Below are positions 54,971 to 63,779 of a stretch of DNA of 64,000 nt, piece after piece (the first letter of the stretch is position 1; every line of letters begins with the position of its first letter). The notes under the pieces were generated by a model. The model was not told the origin of the DNA. It saw nothing but the letters and a program-made list of their open reading frames with translations, and searched no databases. The position numbers and the translations under genes are program-made. Origin of the DNA: Actinokineospora diospyrosa (GTDB taxonomy: Bacteria; Actinomycetota; Actinomycetes; Mycobacteriales; Pseudonocardiaceae); contig NZ_JAMTCO010000006.1 of NCBI RefSeq assembly GCF_024171925.1, positions 372,001-436,000 on the forward strand, written 5' to 3'.

Positions 54971-57900
54971 CAGCGCCGACCCCGCTGGCAGGCCCGCTCG
55001 GCCTCGCGGCGCGCGCGTTCCTCGCGTTCGGCCCGCTCCTCCGCCTGGTTGCGGCGACCCAGTTTGCGCACCGCCTTGCGGACCTCCGCCTTGAACTGCT
55101 CGACCACCTGCCGTTGTTGGCCGGTCAGTTCGGGCTGGCCGTCGATCGGGTGGCCGTTCGGGCCGATGCGGACCTCTTGGCCCCGGCCGGTCACGTGCGC
55201 GTGCGCGGGCCGGTCGACGTCGTACTCGTGGACGACGATGCGGACGCCGTTCTTGATGACGTCCAGCAGCGCGAGGCCCACGGGGTCGAGCCAGGTCAGC
55301 GGGTTGGGCACGTAGCTGTGCGGGGCGTAGCCACCCGCGAGGCCGATCGGGTCCGGGCTGGCGTAGCGGCCGGTTTCCGGGTCGTAGTAACGGAAGTAGT
55401 TGTAGTGCAGGCCGGATTCCCGGTCGTGGTACTGCCCGGGGAACCGCAGCGGCGTCGACGCCGTGCCGCCCTCCACGACCGGCAGACCCCATGTCGTGCT
55501 CTGGCCGAACCAGGCCACCGCGCCCTGCTCGTCGACCAACTCCGTAGGCGTGCCAACGAGATCGGTGACGATCGCGTAGAACCGGTCGTCCACGATCTGG
55601 GTGTACGGCCGGTGACTCTTCGGGTCGTAGTCCCACGTGGTCGTGCGGCCCGCCGTGGTCTGCTCGGCCAGCGCGGTCCCGTCCCAGATGAAGTCGACCC
55701 GTTCGACGACCTGGCCGCTCGCGTGCCGCTCCTTCGCGATCCGCCGCCCCAGCGCGTCGTAGCGGTAACGCCAGACGCTGTTGTCCGGCGTGATCAACTC
55801 GACCAGTTGGTCGTCGGAGTTCCAGGTGTAGCGCCACACGTCGGACCCGTGCTCCTTGCGCGTCACCCGGCCCCCGCCGTCGTACTGGTACCGCGTGTCG
55901 CCCGCCGCGTGCAACATCGTCCCCGCGTACCGCCACGGACCGGCAGCGGCGCCCGGTGCGGTTGCGCCGGTCAGGTTGCCCGCCACGTCGTATTGGTAGC
56001 GCTCCGACCAGCGGCTGCTGTGCACCTGGTTGACCCGCCCGTACGGGTCGAGATCGAAGCGCCGCCGCCCGGTGGTGGAGTCGGCGATCTCGGTGATGTT
56101 GCCGTCGGCGCGGTAGTGGAAGGCGCGCTGCTTGCCCCCGACGGCCTGGCCCGCGAGCCTGCCCTCCGCGTCCCAGGTCTGGGTCAACCGCATCCCCGTC
56201 GCGGTCGACCGGCTGACCTCCCGGCCCGCGTCGTCGTAGGCGAACGCCAGCCGCCGCCCGCCGGAGGACAGCGCGGCGAGCGTGCCGACGGCGTCGTAGG
56301 TCCAGGTCGACTTGACGCCGCCGGGCGTGCGCCGGTGGACCCGCCTGCCGAGCGGGTCGTACGTCGAGGTCACCGTCTTGCCGTTGAGCGTCTCGGCGGT
56401 CACCTGCCCGACGATATCCCTGGTCAGCGTGACCGTCGCGGCGTGCCCGGTCGCGGTGAGGATGCGCCCGGCGGCGTCGTAGGTGAAGTGGGTGGTGTCC
56501 GCGGGTGACTCGACGGTGACGACGTTGCCCAGCGCGTCCCGGTGGTACGTGGTCGTCTCGCCGACGCTGGTGGTCTTGCGCGCGAGCCTGCCCGCAGCGT
56601 CCCGCTCGTAGGCGATCGCGCGACCGTTGAAGTCGATCTCCCGCACGAGGCCGCCCGCCGCGTCGTACTCGTAGCGCCACTCCAGGCCCTGCGCGTTGGT
56701 CACCTTCACCAGGTTGAGCTCGGTGTCGTACTCGAACTCCACCCGGCTGCCGTCCGCGTTGACCTGGGCGGTGGGCAGGTCGAAGTGGGTCGTGGTGAGC
56801 GAGAGCGCCGGGCCGTCGCCCACCGAGTACTCGACCAGGTTGCCCTCGGGGTCGTGCCGCCACCGCTCCACGGTCCCGTCCGGGCGGACCCGGGTCAGCG
56901 GCTTGCCCTCGACGGTCCACCTGGTGCGGGTCGTGCCGCCCAGCGGGTCGACCTCGGTGGTGATCCGGCCGAACTCGTCGCGGTCGGCGCGCGTCGTGCG
57001 GCCAAGCGGGTCGGTGACGGCGACGGTCAGGCCTCGCGCGTCGGTGTGGATGCGGTAGGTGTTGCCCAGCGCGTCGGTCTCGCTGACCCGGTGGCCTAGC
57101 GCGTTGTAGGTGGTTCGTGTGACGGCGCCCGTCGGATCTATGGACTCGACGATGTTGCCGTGCTCGTCCCGCCGGTAGCGCCACCGCGCACCCGTCGCCT
57201 CGACGACCTCTATAGGCAGACCATCGCTGTCCTCGACCGTGAACGTCTGGCTGCCATCCGGGCGGATGACCCGGGTCGGGTCGTCGCCGAGGCCGTACTC
57301 GTAGCGCGTGGTGTTGCCCAGTGGATCGGTTGTGGCGCTCGTGCGGCCGTGCTCGTCGTACTCGTACGCCGTCGTCGCGCCGAGCGGGTCGACCTGCCGG
57401 GTGAGCTGCCAGTCCCGATCGAAGTGGTAAGAGGTCACGGCGCCCCGCGAATCGCGATAGGTCGTCACGCGGCTCGCAGTGTCGTACTCGATCGAGCAGG
57501 CCAACGCGCCGCCGCTGCCGTCAGTGCTGACCACGCGACCGTCGGGGCCGTAGCGGTAGGCGTACCAGTGCCCGTTGCGGTCGGTCCACTTAGTCACCCG
57601 CCCGGCGGCGTCGTAGTCGAAGCGCAGCACGCGACCGGACGAGTTGGCCACCGTGGACAGTCGCGTCCCCGCGTAGCCGTAGCCGACGAGCGCGATGTCC
57701 TGGTTGCCGGGGCGGACTAGGCGCAGGCCGGTCACCAGGCCGTTAGCCGAGTCCACAGCTACCCGGTACCCGCCGTTGTGCGAGAGCGCCGTCGGTGTGC
57801 CCGCCTCGTCCCGCTGGACCTCGACCCGGTTGCCGTTGCGGTCGGCGATCCCGGACAGCAGCAGCCCTGGCCCGGTGAAGTGGCGCACGACGCCGTCGGA

Positions 57901-59274
57901 CGGGTTGGTCACGGTGTACCCGCCCGCCGCCACGCGCAGCGCCCAGCGGGCGCCCCGGGCCGGGCGGACGGGGGAGCCGTCGGCGGGCGGGGTCGGGAAG
58001 GCCAGGGTGGTGCCGTCGTCGGCGACGTAGCAGACACCCAGGGGATCGGGCTCGACCCGCTGATCCAGGGTGGACGCCCAGGTGGGGCCGAACGAGCGGC
58101 CGAGCCGGTAGGTCGAGATGTGCGTCCTGGACAGCACCAGCGGCAGCACGCCCGGTAGCTCGAGGTCGGTCTGGGTCATCAGCATCTCGCCGGTGGCCAG
58201 GTCGACCGGGTCGCCGCCGGTGCACTTGCCGTCGTTGGGCCTGCTGTCCTTGGTCGGGTCGGTGTTGTCCCTGGCCTTGGGGTTGCCGCCCGGCTTGGAC
58301 CCGGTGGGACTGGTCGTGCTTGACTGGGTGGTCGAACTGCCGGGCGTGCTGGTGTCAGGCGTCGAGGTCGTCGAGCTCGGTGTCGTTGTGCTCGATGGCG
58401 TGGTCGTGGAGTTCGGGGACGTGGCCGTGTTGGGGGTGGTCGAGCCGGACGGGGCCGTGGCGCCGTCGACCTTCGCCGGGGTGGTGTGCGGGCTGTGCGG
58501 GGCGGCGGGGCCGTCGCCGCGGCGGGCGAGCTTGGCCAGCTTCGCGATGATCTCGTCCAGCTTGTCGACAACCTTGCGGATCCGCGGCGCCACGTTGCTG
58601 ATCGTCTTGATCAGCTTGCGCACGACCGTGGTGACCTTGCTGACGACCTTCGAGATCGCCGAGGTCGCCTGCGCGACGACCAGCGGCGTCGCCAGCCCGA
58701 GCGTGGCGGCGAGCTCCAAGGCCCAGACGATGAGCCTGCCGACCAGTTCGGCGACCAGATCGCGGATGAACTCGCGGACGAACGCCACGACCTGGCCCAT
58801 GAGCATGACCCCGGCCGAGATGCCCTCGGCCAGCGCGGAGGCACCGGTGACCGCGTCCGCGGTCTCGGCGGCGTGGGCCCGGTAGGCCTCGGCGGCGGGG
58901 CCGGTCCATCCGGCGGTGCCCGCCGAGCACTCCGTGGCGAGGTCAGCGGCGACCGCGTTGACCTCGTTGGCCACGTTGAGCCAGGTGTCGGAGAAGGACT
59001 GGATCACCGGCGGGTTGCCCGCGAACCAGTCGAGCGCGTCTTTCAGTGGCTTGACGTGCTCGATCAGCCAGGACACGCCGTAGGCGGCCAGGGTGCCCAG
59101 CGGGTCGATCACCATCGATAAGACCTCGAGGCCGACCCCGGCGGCGGAGAGCCCGGCCTCCACCCAGTCACCGTTGCTGATCCCGTGGGCCAGCCCGTCC
59201 GCGGCTTCCGCGATACCGATGCCGGTGAACGCGGTGGTGGTGTCCTTCGGCTGGGCGATGAGCGGGTTGGTCAC
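54970..59274 (-). CDS. ESX-type RHS/YD-repeat polymorphic toxin
   Basis: This 1,434-residue protein has no signal peptide. Its N-terminal ~260 residues are helical, with a WXG-type motif (TAGWTGPAAEAYRAH, near 123) and a hydrophobic stretch, fitting type VII secretion. A Ser/Thr/Pro-rich linker (~265-330) leads to the RHS start (GDPVDLATGEMLM) and many YD repeats. The core ends with PDPIGLAGG and WLDPVGL near 1333. The last ~100 residues are a toxin tip: VRIVVHEYDVDRPAHAHV and RIGPNGHPIDG, then a basic helical tail. The tip resembles DUF4160-like or RNase-type tips with paired His. GTG 59274 follows the upstream stop directly. Confidence 0.9.
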   Translation of the reverse strand: MTNPLIAQPKDTTTAFTGIGIAEAADGLAHGISNGDWVEAGLSAAGVGLEVLSMVIDPLGTLAAYGVSWLIEHVKPLKDALDWFAGNPPVIQSFSDTWLNVANEVNAVAADLATECSAGTAGWTGPAAEAYRAHAAETADAVTGASALAEGISAGVMLMGQVVAFVREFIRDLVAELVGRLIVWALELAATLGLATPLVVAQATSAISKVVSKVTTVVRKLIKTISNVAPRIRKVVDKLDEIIAKLAKLARRGDGPAAPHSPHTTPAKVDGATAPSGSTTPNTATSPNSTTTPSSTTTPSSTTSTPDTSTPGSSTTQSSTTSPTGSKPGGNPKARDNTDPTKDSRPNDGKCTGGDPVDLATGEMLMTQTDLELPGVLPLVLSRTHISTYRLGRSFGPTWASTLDQRVEPDPLGVCYVADDGTTLAFPTPPADGSPVRPARGARWALRVAAGGYTVTNPSDGVVRHFTGPGLLLSGIADRNGNRVEVQRDEAGTPTALSHNGGYRVAVDSANGLVTGLRLVRPGNQDIALVGYGYAGTRLSTVANSSGRVLRFDYDAAGRVTKWTDRNGHWYAYRYGPDGRVVSTDGSGGALACSIEYDTASRVTTYRDSRGAVTSYHFDRDWQLTRQVDPLGATTAYEYDEHGRTSATTDPLGNTTRYEYGLGDDPTRVIRPDGSQTFTVEDSDGLPIEVVEATGARWRYRRDEHGNIVESIDPTGAVTRTTYNALGHRVSETDALGNTYRIHTDARGLTVAVTDPLGRTTRADRDEFGRITTEVDPLGGTTRTRWTVEGKPLTRVRPDGTVERWRHDPEGNLVEYSVGDGPALSLTTTHFDLPTAQVNADGSRVEFEYDTELNLVKVTNAQGLEWRYEYDAAGGLVREIDFNGRAIAYERDAAGRLARKTTSVGETTTYHRDALGNVVTVESPADTTHFTYDAAGRILTATGHAATVTLTRDIVGQVTAETLNGKTVTSTYDPLGRRVHRRTPGGVKSTWTYDAVGTLAALSSGGRRLAFAYDDAGREVSRSTATGMRLTQTWDAEGRLAGQAVGGKQRAFHYRADGNITEIADSTTGRRRFDLDPYGRVNQVHSSRWSERYQYDVAGNLTGATAPGAAAGPWRYAGTMLHAAGDTRYQYDGGGRVTRKEHGSDVWRYTWNSDDQLVELITPDNSVWRYRYDALGRRIAKERHASGQVVERVDFIWDGTALAEQTTAGRTTTWDYDPKSHRPYTQIVDDRFYAIVTDLVGTPTELVDEQGAVAWFGQSTTWGLPVVEGGTASTPLRFPGQYHDRESGLHYNYFRYYDPETGRYASPDPIGLAGGYAPHSYVPNPLTWLDPVGLALLDVIKNGVRIVVHEYDVDRPAHAHVTGRGQEVRIGPNGHPIDGQPELTGQQRQVVEQFKAEVRKAVRKLGRRNQAEERAEREERARREAERACQRGRR

Positions 59275-59586
59275 TTAGAGCGCTCCTTCGATCGAGCCGA
59301 AGGAAGCGGCCTCCGCGGTCTCGTTCGACTCGTAGCCCTCGACCGTGTCCCGCACCTGGCCCGCGGTGGTGTCGACGGTGTCGGTGGCCTGCTGGAGCGC
59401 GCGGACTCCCATCTCCTCGAACGGCTGCAGCAGCATCGCGAACGGCTGGCAGACGACCCCGTAGGCGCTGTCGTCCATGGTCACGGTGTTCGCCGCGTCG
59501 ACCGCGCCGCGCAGCCGGGCCGCGAGTGCGGCCACCTTGCTCGCGTGCGAGGTCAGCTCCGCGGTCACGACGTCGTAGCCGGACAT
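59275..59586 (-). CDS. EspC-like (WXG100-related) ESX-associated protein
   Basis: This 103-residue helical protein has the DUF2580/EspC-like pattern: YDVVTAELTSHASKVAALAA, DSAYGVVCQPFAMLL, and a C-terminal tail TAGQVRDTVEGYE. These small proteins are co-secreted with, or help export, large ESX substrates. It is directly upstream of the RHS toxin (TAA then GTG) and 4 bp after the YbaB-like gene. Confidence 0.85.
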   Translation of the reverse strand: MSGYDVVTAELTSHASKVAALAARLRGAVDAANTVTMDDSAYGVVCQPFAMLLQPFEEMGVRALQQATDTVDTTAGQVRDTVEGYESNETAEAASFGSIEGAL

Positions 59587-59590
59587 CTCG

Positions 59591-60118
59591 CTAGTCCCCT
59601 CGCCTCAAGATGGACGAGTCGCCGAAGTCCTCGTCGCCGCTGCTGTCGTTGTTGCTGTCGCGCGTCGCACGTCTGCGAGGCGGCGGCGGAGTGTCCACTT
59701 CGTCCGGTAGTTCGCCGATGTGCGACCGCGGTCCGCTCGGTGTCTCTTCGTCGACGGGAGCGGGGAAGTTGGCGTAGGCGCTGTCGAGGATGAACTGGCC
59801 CGCGGGGTCCGTGCCGACCGTCTCGGCCACGAGCTCGGACAGCACCTGCGGGTACCTGGACTGCGCCTTGCGGATCGCGGCCATGACGTGCCCGGCGATC
59901 TCATCGGGCGACATCTGCCGCACCCGCTCGGTCATCGCGATGTTCGTCGGCAAACCGTTGTTCCCGACGGTCGCGCTCACCGCCCCACCCGCGACTGACT
60001 CGGTGATCGAGACACCGGCCACACGCTCGTTCAACGCCTGGAACCGAGCCGCCTTCTCGGCGGCGTCACGCTCCCAACCGTCGAGCATCCTGGCCGTGTC
60101 AGCAAGCGGGTCACTCAT
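59591..60118 (-). CDS. YbaB/EbfC-like DNA-binding family protein
   Basis: This 175-residue protein has a helix (LADTARMLDGWERDAAEKAA), then VSITESVAGGAVSATVGNNG and IAGHVMAAIRKAQSRYPQVL, a pattern seen in YbaB-like proteins of ESX toxin loci. The tail is Pro/Asp/Arg-rich. It opens the four-gene operon; GGAG lies 7 nt before ATG 60118. It is probably a chaperone or regulator of the export system. Confidence 0.8.
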   Translation of the reverse strand: MSDPLADTARMLDGWERDAAEKAARFQALNERVAGVSITESVAGGAVSATVGNNGLPTNIAMTERVRQMSPDEIAGHVMAAIRKAQSRYPQVLSELVAETVGTDPAGQFILDSAYANFPAPVDEETPSGPRSHIGELPDEVDTPPPPRRRATRDSNNDSSGDEDFGDSSILRRGD

Positions 60119-60464
60119 CCCAGGGCTCCAGCGGTCGATCGTTGGTACACCGTGCGAAACCCCGCCCACCGGGGGAGGCCGGCGGGCGGATCTGTGCTCT
60201 GACGCGCGACCCCACGAGCGGGTTCCGCCGGGGCAAGCCTGACTCGGTGGACCCCCGCGGCGACATCTCCGCAGATCACAGGCCGCAAGGCCGCGCAACG
60301 TCAAGGTGTGTGCGGGTGATCCTGTGTGGACTGGCGTGGGTGGGCCCGGACCGGATCCCCGTCGACCGCGGCGTGCGGTGTCCGGATCGCCCCGTCTGGC
60401 CGTATCGGGAGTCTCGATCTTGGCCTAGATTGGTCTGGACCATGATGCCGGTTGGAGGAGGACC

Positions 60465-61769
60465 ATGTCCGGGAAGCGGTGGGGCGCCTTAGTCGCGGCG
60501 AGCGCCTTGGCGGTCGGGGTGGCGGTCGTCGGGACGCCAGCTCAGGCCCACGGTGGCGGTGGCGGCGATGGGGTCCGCACGGTCGGGTACTACACGCAGT
60601 GGAGCTACAAGGATCGGGGCATCCCCGCCCGCTACCTCGTGGACAACGGCACGGCGTCGCGGCTCACCCACATCAACTACGCCTTCGGCCTGCTCGACGA
60701 ACGGGGCGGCTGCGTCAGCTCCGACCCGGTGGCCGACTACCAGCGGTTGGTCCCGGCGCGGGATTCGGTCAACGGCAAGGCCGATCGGCCCGGTCAGCCG
60801 CTCGCGGGCAACCTGAACCAGCTCAAGCAGCTCAAGCAGAAGTACCCGAAGCTGCGCGTCTACATCTCGCTCGGCGGCTGGATCGGCTCCACGTACTTCT
60901 CCAACGCCGCGCTGACCCCGCAATCCCGCGCGGCGCACGTGAAGTCGTGCATCGACTTGTGGCTCAAGGGCAACCTGCCCGGGGCTCCCGGCGGCGCCGC
61001 CAAGGGCATCTTCGACGGCATCGACCTGGACTGGGAATGGCCCGCGACCGAGGGCAACACCGGGAACGTCGTTCGGCCTGAGGACAAGCAGAACTTCACC
61101 GCGCTGCTGCGCGAATACCGCACCCAGCTCGACCGGCAGGGCTTCGCCGACCACAAGCGCTACGACCTCACCGCGTTCCTGCCCGCCAACCGCGAGGCCC
61201 TCGACCGCGGGTTCGAGGTCACCGAGGTGTTCCGGCTGCTGACCTTCGCCACCATCCAGGGCTACGACTACCACGGCGCCTGGGAACGGACCGCCAACCA
61301 GCAATCCGCCCTCCGCGTCCCCGACGGCGACCCCACCACCCCCAAGGACAGCGCCGAGATCGTCGTCGACGCCTACCTGCAGCGCGGCACCCCCCGCGAC
61401 AAGATCACCCTCGGCGTCCCGTACTACGGCCGGGGCTGGACCGGTCTGCCCAACCAGAACAACGGCCTGTTCCAGCAATCCACCGGCCCCGCGCCCGGCA
61501 CCTACGAAGCGGGTTACGACGACTACCGCATCCTCAAGGGCCTGCTGACGAGCGGCAAGTACAAGCTGCACCGCGACAACAAGGCGGGCCACGCCTGGCT
61601 GTTCGACGGCACCACCTTCTGGACCTACGACGACCCGACCGAGCTCACCCGCAAGGGCCGCTACATCCGAGACCGCAACCTGGGCGGCGCCATGATCTGG
61701 TCCCTCGACGGTGACACCCCGCAGGGTGAACTCATCCGTGCCCTGTCCTCGGGCCTGCACCGACGCTGA
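60465..61769 (+). CDS. Secreted GH18 chitinase
   Basis: The 434-residue precursor has a signal peptide (WGALVAASALAVGVAVVG, cut after AQA) and a single GH18 domain: TVGYYTQWSYKDRG, ISLGGWIGSTYFS, and the catalytic DGIDLDWEWP (DxDxE) near residue 187-196. A chitinase insertion domain is present (around 300-370, YYGRGWTGL...YDDYRILK). No chitin-binding domain is attached. It hydrolyses chitin outside the cell. GGAGGAGG precedes ATG 60465. Confidence 0.95.
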   Translation: MSGKRWGALVAASALAVGVAVVGTPAQAHGGGGGDGVRTVGYYTQWSYKDRGIPARYLVDNGTASRLTHINYAFGLLDERGGCVSSDPVADYQRLVPARDSVNGKADRPGQPLAGNLNQLKQLKQKYPKLRVYISLGGWIGSTYFSNAALTPQSRAAHVKSCIDLWLKGNLPGAPGGAAKGIFDGIDLDWEWPATEGNTGNVVRPEDKQNFTALLREYRTQLDRQGFADHKRYDLTAFLPANREALDRGFEVTEVFRLLTFATIQGYDYHGAWERTANQQSALRVPDGDPTTPKDSAEIVVDAYLQRGTPRDKITLGVPYYGRGWTGLPNQNNGLFQQSTGPAPGTYEAGYDDYRILKGLLTSGKYKLHRDNKAGHAWLFDGTTFWTYDDPTELTRKGRYIRDRNLGGAMIWSLDGDTPQGELIRALSSGLHRR

Positions 61770-61780
61770 CCCCAACCTGC

Positions 61781-61813
61781 CCGCCCCGCTCACCAACCCG
61801 GTGAGCGGGGCGG
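61781..61813. terminator. Hairpin terminator after the chitinase
   Basis: CCGCCCCGCTCACC pairs with GGTGAGCGGGGCGG (14 bp) around a 5-nt loop. It starts 11 nt after the chitinase stop. Confidence 0.85.
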
Positions 61814-61877
61814 TGTCATTCCCGCCTGTCGTCCACCTCCGGAATATGCTGGTCCAGGCCCTGGCGATGAGGTGATC

Positions 61878-62072
61878 ATGACTTTCGCATTGTTCGACCT
61901 GGTACGCGTCAAGAACGGACGGCCGCAAGAGGGCCTCGCAGCAGGCGCTTGCGGCACGGTTGTGGTCGTCTTCGAGGCGCCGGTCCCCGGGTACGAGATC
62001 GAGGTCGCCGACGAGAACGGACGCACCCTGTACCAGGGAAGCTTTGCCCCTGAAGAACTTGAGCCCTGGTGA
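61878..62072 (+). CDS. DUF4926 small protein
   Basis: This 64-residue protein matches the DUF4926 layout: MTFALFDLVRVKNGRPQEGL, GTVVVVFEAP, YEIEVADENG. Such SH3-like small proteins are often found near toxin-antitoxin genes. GAGGTGATC precedes ATG 61878; GTG 61872 is an alternative. It lies 31 bp before the next gene. Confidence 0.75.
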   Translation: MTFALFDLVRVKNGRPQEGLAAGACGTVVVVFEAPVPGYEIEVADENGRTLYQGSFAPEELEPW

Positions 62073-62103
62073 GGGTCCACTATTACAACGCAGGAGTGGA
62101 ACT

Positions 62104-62820
62104 GTGCCGTCCGGTAAGAGCCTGGATGTAGAGGGTTTCCACATAAGGGAGTCGTTCGAGGGGCTTGACCTCGACTACTTCACGGCGGTGGCCGCGCGGT
62201 TCGAGCGGTGTTCATTCAACGGGACCAGGATCCGCCAGGCGTGCTTCGGCGCGGGCGTCGAGACCTCGGAGTACGTGGACTGCACGTTCGACAAGGCCCA
62301 CCTCAGCGCCCTCTCGCCTGGCGTCGCGCGTTTCGAGCGGTGCACGTTCCGCGGCACCCGCGTGGTGAAGTGGCTCTGCGACTCGATCGAGCTCATCGAC
62401 TGCGTGTTCACCGGGCGGATCAGTGAGACCAACTTCGCGGGCGCCATGTCACCCATGGACGCGCGAATGATCGGTCGCACGACCAACCGGTTCGAGGGCA
62501 ACGACTTCAGCGGCGCCACGTTGTCCGGAGTGGCTTTCCGCGGTGGCATCGACCTGCTCGACCAGCGGTTGCCCACCTCCGGCGTCGTCCTCGTGGAGGA
62601 CGGCGCGACCGTGTTGCCGAGGATGCTCGACCTCGCGAAGGCATGGCCGGATTCCCCTGCCAAAGAGCGGATCGTGGCGACCGTGGAAGTGGATATGATG
62701 CGCTTGGCGGGCGGGCAGCGGCATTTCCTGTTCACGGCCGCGACCTGGGACAGCAAGACCTATGCGGGGCTGGACATGTACGACAAGATCGTGGACCTGG
62801 TCAGACTCGCGAGCACCTGA
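62104..62820 (+). CDS. Pentapeptide-like repeat protein
   Basis: This 238-residue protein has spaced 'ARFERCSFNGTRI', 'ARFERCTFRGTRV', 'ELIDCVFTG' and 'NDFSGATLSGVAFRGGIDL' units, an imperfect pentapeptide-like right-handed beta-helix. The last ~90 residues are helical. No function can be assigned; some relatives mimic DNA and protect gyrase. AGGAGTGG precedes GTG 62104. Confidence 0.7.
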   Translation: MPSGKSLDVEGFHIRESFEGLDLDYFTAVAARFERCSFNGTRIRQACFGAGVETSEYVDCTFDKAHLSALSPGVARFERCTFRGTRVVKWLCDSIELIDCVFTGRISETNFAGAMSPMDARMIGRTTNRFEGNDFSGATLSGVAFRGGIDLLDQRLPTSGVVLVEDGATVLPRMLDLAKAWPDSPAKERIVATVEVDMMRLAGGQRHFLFTAATWDSKTYAGLDMYDKIVDLVRLAST

Positions 62821-62838
62821 GCTCTGTCGGAGGGACCA

Positions 62839-63165
62839 GTGGCCACACCCGAGGAACCGACCCGAGACGCTGTCGCACGGATGTGGCGGGGCGTGCTGGA
62901 CGGCACCATCAGTCGTGATGCCGCCCACGAGTGGGCCGCGCCGTGGGTCGAGGGCGAGCTGCTCGTCGAGGACGTGATGACCGACTCGGCGTTGCAGCAC
63001 TTGCACGGGTTCGACATGGTCTGGGTCGACGAGGCCCGCACCATCGTCCAGCACGGAGGTGCCGGAACGCCGGTGCACTCGCTGGCGCACATCGAGATCA
63101 CGCTCGAGACCTGGCGCACGAACTGCGACAGCCCCAGTACATCGAGCAAGCCGAACGGATGCTGA
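62839..63165 (+). CDS. Hypothetical protein, possibly frameshifted at its end
   Basis: A 108-residue acidic protein, 18 bp after the previous stop. It contains AVARMWRGVLDGTISRDAAH and LHGFDMVWVDEARTI. Its last residues (SPSTSSKPNGC) look unnatural, while the +2 frame continues PQYIEQAERMLTT, so one base may be missing near 63133. The small acidic form fits an immunity-like protein, but no toxin is adjacent. Confidence 0.5.
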   Translation: MATPEEPTRDAVARMWRGVLDGTISRDAAHEWAAPWVEGELLVEDVMTDSALQHLHGFDMVWVDEARTIVQHGGAGTPVHSLAHIEITLETWRTNCDSPSTSSKPNGC

Positions 63166-63736
63166 CCACATCGTGTACATGTTCGGATTCGCGGCGGTGG
63201 CCGTGCTGCTACTGATTCGCCCAACCGCGTGACCGGGTGGCGACCTCGCACTTCGGCGTCAGGCAATCGGGTCGCTGTTCTACGCCCCTTATCCTCCCGC
63301 TACACGGCACCCCCGCGACACCGGCCATCCGCGTGCTCGACCGTCGCCCCCGCCGCGATGCCGACCGGCCAAGTGCCCCCACGCCCGCTGCCTGGTATCC
63401 CCGTTCCACTCCCAGATGAACGCCCCCGCCTACCTGCCCACTGCCGTCTCCGCCGGATTGGCTACTCCAGCCCCCGCCGCCAACAACCCGAACATCGTCC
63501 CCCCGGACCACTCAAAGCCCACCACCCAATCCGCCCCCAGCCCCCTCCCCGCGCGCGCACGCGACGAGTGGCGCCCGGCCCCCACCCTCTCCGGGGGGCG
63601 GCCCCGGTGCCAGTCTACCGGGTGTCAACCCCGCGGAAGGGGGCGGCGGAAAGCTGTGGATGGCGGGGCGGGTTGTGGATAACTCGGACCTGGGATCTGT
63701 GGGGGAAGGGCCGGATTTTCACCCGTTCGTGGCCGT
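63166..63736. other. Gene-poor stretch with DnaA-box-like sites
   Basis: About 570 bp with no supported gene; it is unusually Pro-codon and C-rich. TTGTGGATAA (63673-63682) is the exact complement of a DnaA box. A second, weaker TGTGGAT lies at 63655. A 17-codon frame with a hydrophobic run (ATG 63179, MFGFAAVAVLLLIRPTA) is too short to call. Confidence 0.45.
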
Positions 63737-63773
63737 GGTCTGCCCGCCCGTGAGCTGAACGGGCGGGCAGACC
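63737..63773. terminator. Hairpin terminator for the sortase-anchored gene
   Basis: GGTCTGCCCGCCCGT pairs with ACGGGCGGGCAGACC (15 bp) around a 7-nt loop. It lies 6 nt beyond the stop of the leftward gene. Confidence 0.85.
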
Positions 63774-63779
63774 AGGCTC

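Noticed and set aside
54416-57184. 922-codon minus-strand frame joining the RHS gene and the immunity gene
   Set aside because: The upstream part is an out-of-frame reading of the RHS repeats. The real start of the immunity gene is ATG 54970.
63229-63753. 174-codon Pro/Arg-rich plus-strand frame
   Set aside because: Low complexity, no ribosome site, and it crosses a terminator of the opposite gene.
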